A stretch of DNA of 64,000 nucleotides from Planctomycetota bacterium (GTDB lineage Bacteria; Planctomycetota; Phycisphaerae; UBA1845; UTPLA1). The DNA is taken from NCBI GenBank assembly GCA_015654675.1, contig JAATGM010000011.1, positions 1 through 64,000 of the forward strand, read 5' to 3'. The stretch's first letter is position 1, and the number at the start of each line of letters is the position of its first letter. A program made the position numbers and the translations under genes. Of the stretch, positions 63,072 to 64,000 are shown piece after piece. The notes below the pieces were generated by a model, which was given only the letters and a program-made list of their open reading frames with translations, had not been told where the DNA came from and made no database searches.

Positions 63072-63104
63072 GTCACGCCGCTCCCAGATGGTCGGCGCGG
63101 CGCG

Positions 63105-63509
63105 CTACTGAACCGTGAACGCAACTTTGTCGTCGATGCCGCTGGTGGCTTCGCGGATGATCAGCTCGTAGGTTCCGGGATAGAGCGTCATGGATTGGGA
63201 GCAGAGGCCCTGGGTGCATTGCGGGGACGTGGACTGTTCGACGAAGCCGGTGGCGCCGGTGTTGAGGAATAGCTTCCACTGCGGGGCACCGAGGTTTGCG
63301 TAGGTCCACTGAATTGTGAAGGGCGTTCCGCTGGACATTTCGGACAACGCGAGGGGTTGCTTGATTTCGACGCTTGGGACGGGTTGCGCCGCCGGTCCAG
63401 AGAGAGTGGAGCCGGTCAGGGCAGCTCCCGACTGAGTCTGGCAGGCCGTGGCGAGCGCGGCGATGAGGGCCATCGATCCGAGGAATGCGGAGTGTTTCAA
63501 CAGCGACAT
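63105..63509 (-). CDS. Small secreted lipoprotein
   Basis: 134 residues. The ATG is six bases after GGGAGG. LIAALATAC gives a lipid-modified Cys23, followed by a Ser/Thr/Gly/Pro linker and a beta-rich Ig-like domain (47-134) with PFTIQWTYANLG and YELIIREATSG phrases typical of fibronectin-like folds. One Cys pair (Cys near 98 and 103) may bond. Function unknown. Convergent with hutH, 33 bases apart. Confidence 0.75.
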   Translation of the reverse strand: MSLLKHSAFLGSMALIAALATACQTQSGAALTGSTLSGPAAQPVPSVEIKQPLALSEMSSGTPFTIQWTYANLGAPQWKLFLNTGATGFVEQSTSPQCTQGLCSQSMTLYPGTYELIIREATSGIDDKVAFTVQ

Positions 63510-63808
63510 GTTTTGCCTCCCCTGTGTGAACGACTACGTGAACGATCGGATCAAGAGATCCGAATTGAACGCACAGGTGCCAGCGCGAGCCGAGCGGAGA
63601 AATGATGAGCGTGTGGCGCGGCGGCGCTGTTCTATCGGATGCTATGCGCGGCGTTCTTGAGTGACCACGTTATTTCGATGTGCTGCGCGGTTTTATAGAA
63701 CTATTTTCGAACGCGTGCTGTCGGCCGGGATGGGATAGTACATGGAAATGTCGCGACGGATCGGGTGCATTGTCGCGCCGTGTCAGGGGGAATTCCGATG
63801 GGGCGACT
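63510..63808. other. Intergenic region at the right side
   Basis: 299 bases with no convincing gene; frames on the minus strand are Ser/Pro-rich shadows. An AT-rich patch near 63690-63710 (TTTTATAGAACTATTTT) may carry a promoter for the lipoprotein gene, but no clear -35/-10 pair was found. Confidence 0.35.
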
Positions 63809-64000
63809 TCAAGGACCGGCGACGGGCAATGACGAAGCCGTTTGCTGAATAGCGGGTTCGGGAGAGGTATTGCCGGTGTCGATTTCGCGCTCGATGGGGG
63901 TGGCGTGGAAGTGATGCTTGGAGAAATAGGCGGAGACGACTTTTCGTAGTTCGGTCTGGATTTTTTCCGGCTTGAGGCCGGCATTTACCGAGTGAAAGCC
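63809..64000 (-). CDS. C-terminal end of a gene cut by the window edge
   Basis: The minus frame is open from the right window edge to a TGA at 63809-63811 and gives 63 residues. It has a helical KPEKIQTELRKVVSAYFSKHH stretch with normal composition and ends in a polar tail. The competing minus-strand frame from 63984 is Ser/Pro-rich and looks like a shadow. The product cannot be named from this piece. Confidence 0.45.
   Translation of the reverse strand, partial: GFHSVNAGLKPEKIQTELRKVVSAYFSKHHFHATPIEREIDTGNTSPEPAIQQTASSLPVAGP

Noticed and set aside
63670-63984. 104-residue minus-strand frame near the right edge.
   Set aside because: Ser/Pro-rich shadow composition; the frame open to the edge in another phase (63809-64000) looks like a real C-terminus.

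Overview
The window looks like a chromosomal segment from a high-GC planctomycete-type bacterium (Planctomycetota, possibly Phycisphaerae-like). This is an inference from several traits seen together: a dockerin-ended beta-helix surface protein, several membrane proteins carrying paired CxxC zinc ribbons, tandem Flp pilins, lipoproteins with Ser/Pro/Ala-rich linkers, Gram-negative lipopolysaccharide-export genes, and flagella. No rRNA, tRNA, CRISPR array or intact insertion sequence was seen.

Layout. 1-0.9 kb: 3' part of a secreted metallopeptidase gene, then about 770 bases with little in them. 1.7-6.7 kb: WecA/TagO-type sugar-phosphate transferase, O-antigen ligase/polymerase-like protein, and lysA. 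7-7.9 kb: three near-identical Flp pilin genes, each with its own GATTGC-N4-GCAATC leader hairpin and its own terminator. 8-14.2 kb: lepA, a 1246-residue LptC/OstA-like protein and kdsC. 14.3-31 kb: mixed housekeeping and accessory genes (sarcosine-oxidase-like, mdh, DMT permease, sdhB, Na+/H+ antiporter, HI0933 flavoprotein, RdgC-like, glycosyltransferases, pcm, CAP lipoprotein, amino acid permease). A scar of a second sarcosine-oxidase-like gene lies at 16.7-16.8 kb. 30.5-39.8 kb: ppdK, rlmN, a PilZ-like gene, a CsrA-histidine kinase fusion, pnp, rpsO, TPR lipoprotein. 40-53.4 kb: glycosyltransferases, a BshC-like protein and a heptose-nucleotidyltransferase/pseudokinase fusion lead into two flagellins, a giant FliD and FliS. 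53.5-64 kb: TPR and lipoprotein genes, xerC, dockerin protein, CPBP protease, MagIII-like glycosylase, hutH, a small lipoprotein, and the 3' end of one more gene.

How it fits together. Much of the window serves the cell surface: undecaprenyl-linked sugar transfer (WecA/TagO-like, WbaP-like), polymer ligation, KDO supply (KdsC), LPS transport (LptC/OstA), pili and glycosylated flagella. The most striking candidate system is regulatory. A full CsrA domain (R6, R44 and E46 present) is fused to a complete HisKA/HATPase kinase at 34.9-35.8 kb. The 419-base leader of the second flagellin gene carries three hairpins that show GGA in the loop, one with an AGGGAU hexaloop that fits the known CsrA consensus, plus a GGAGGA ribosome site. 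CsrA-FliW control of flagellin is established in other bacteria; control of an RNA-binding CsrA domain by a kinase fused to it would be a new arrangement as far as I know.
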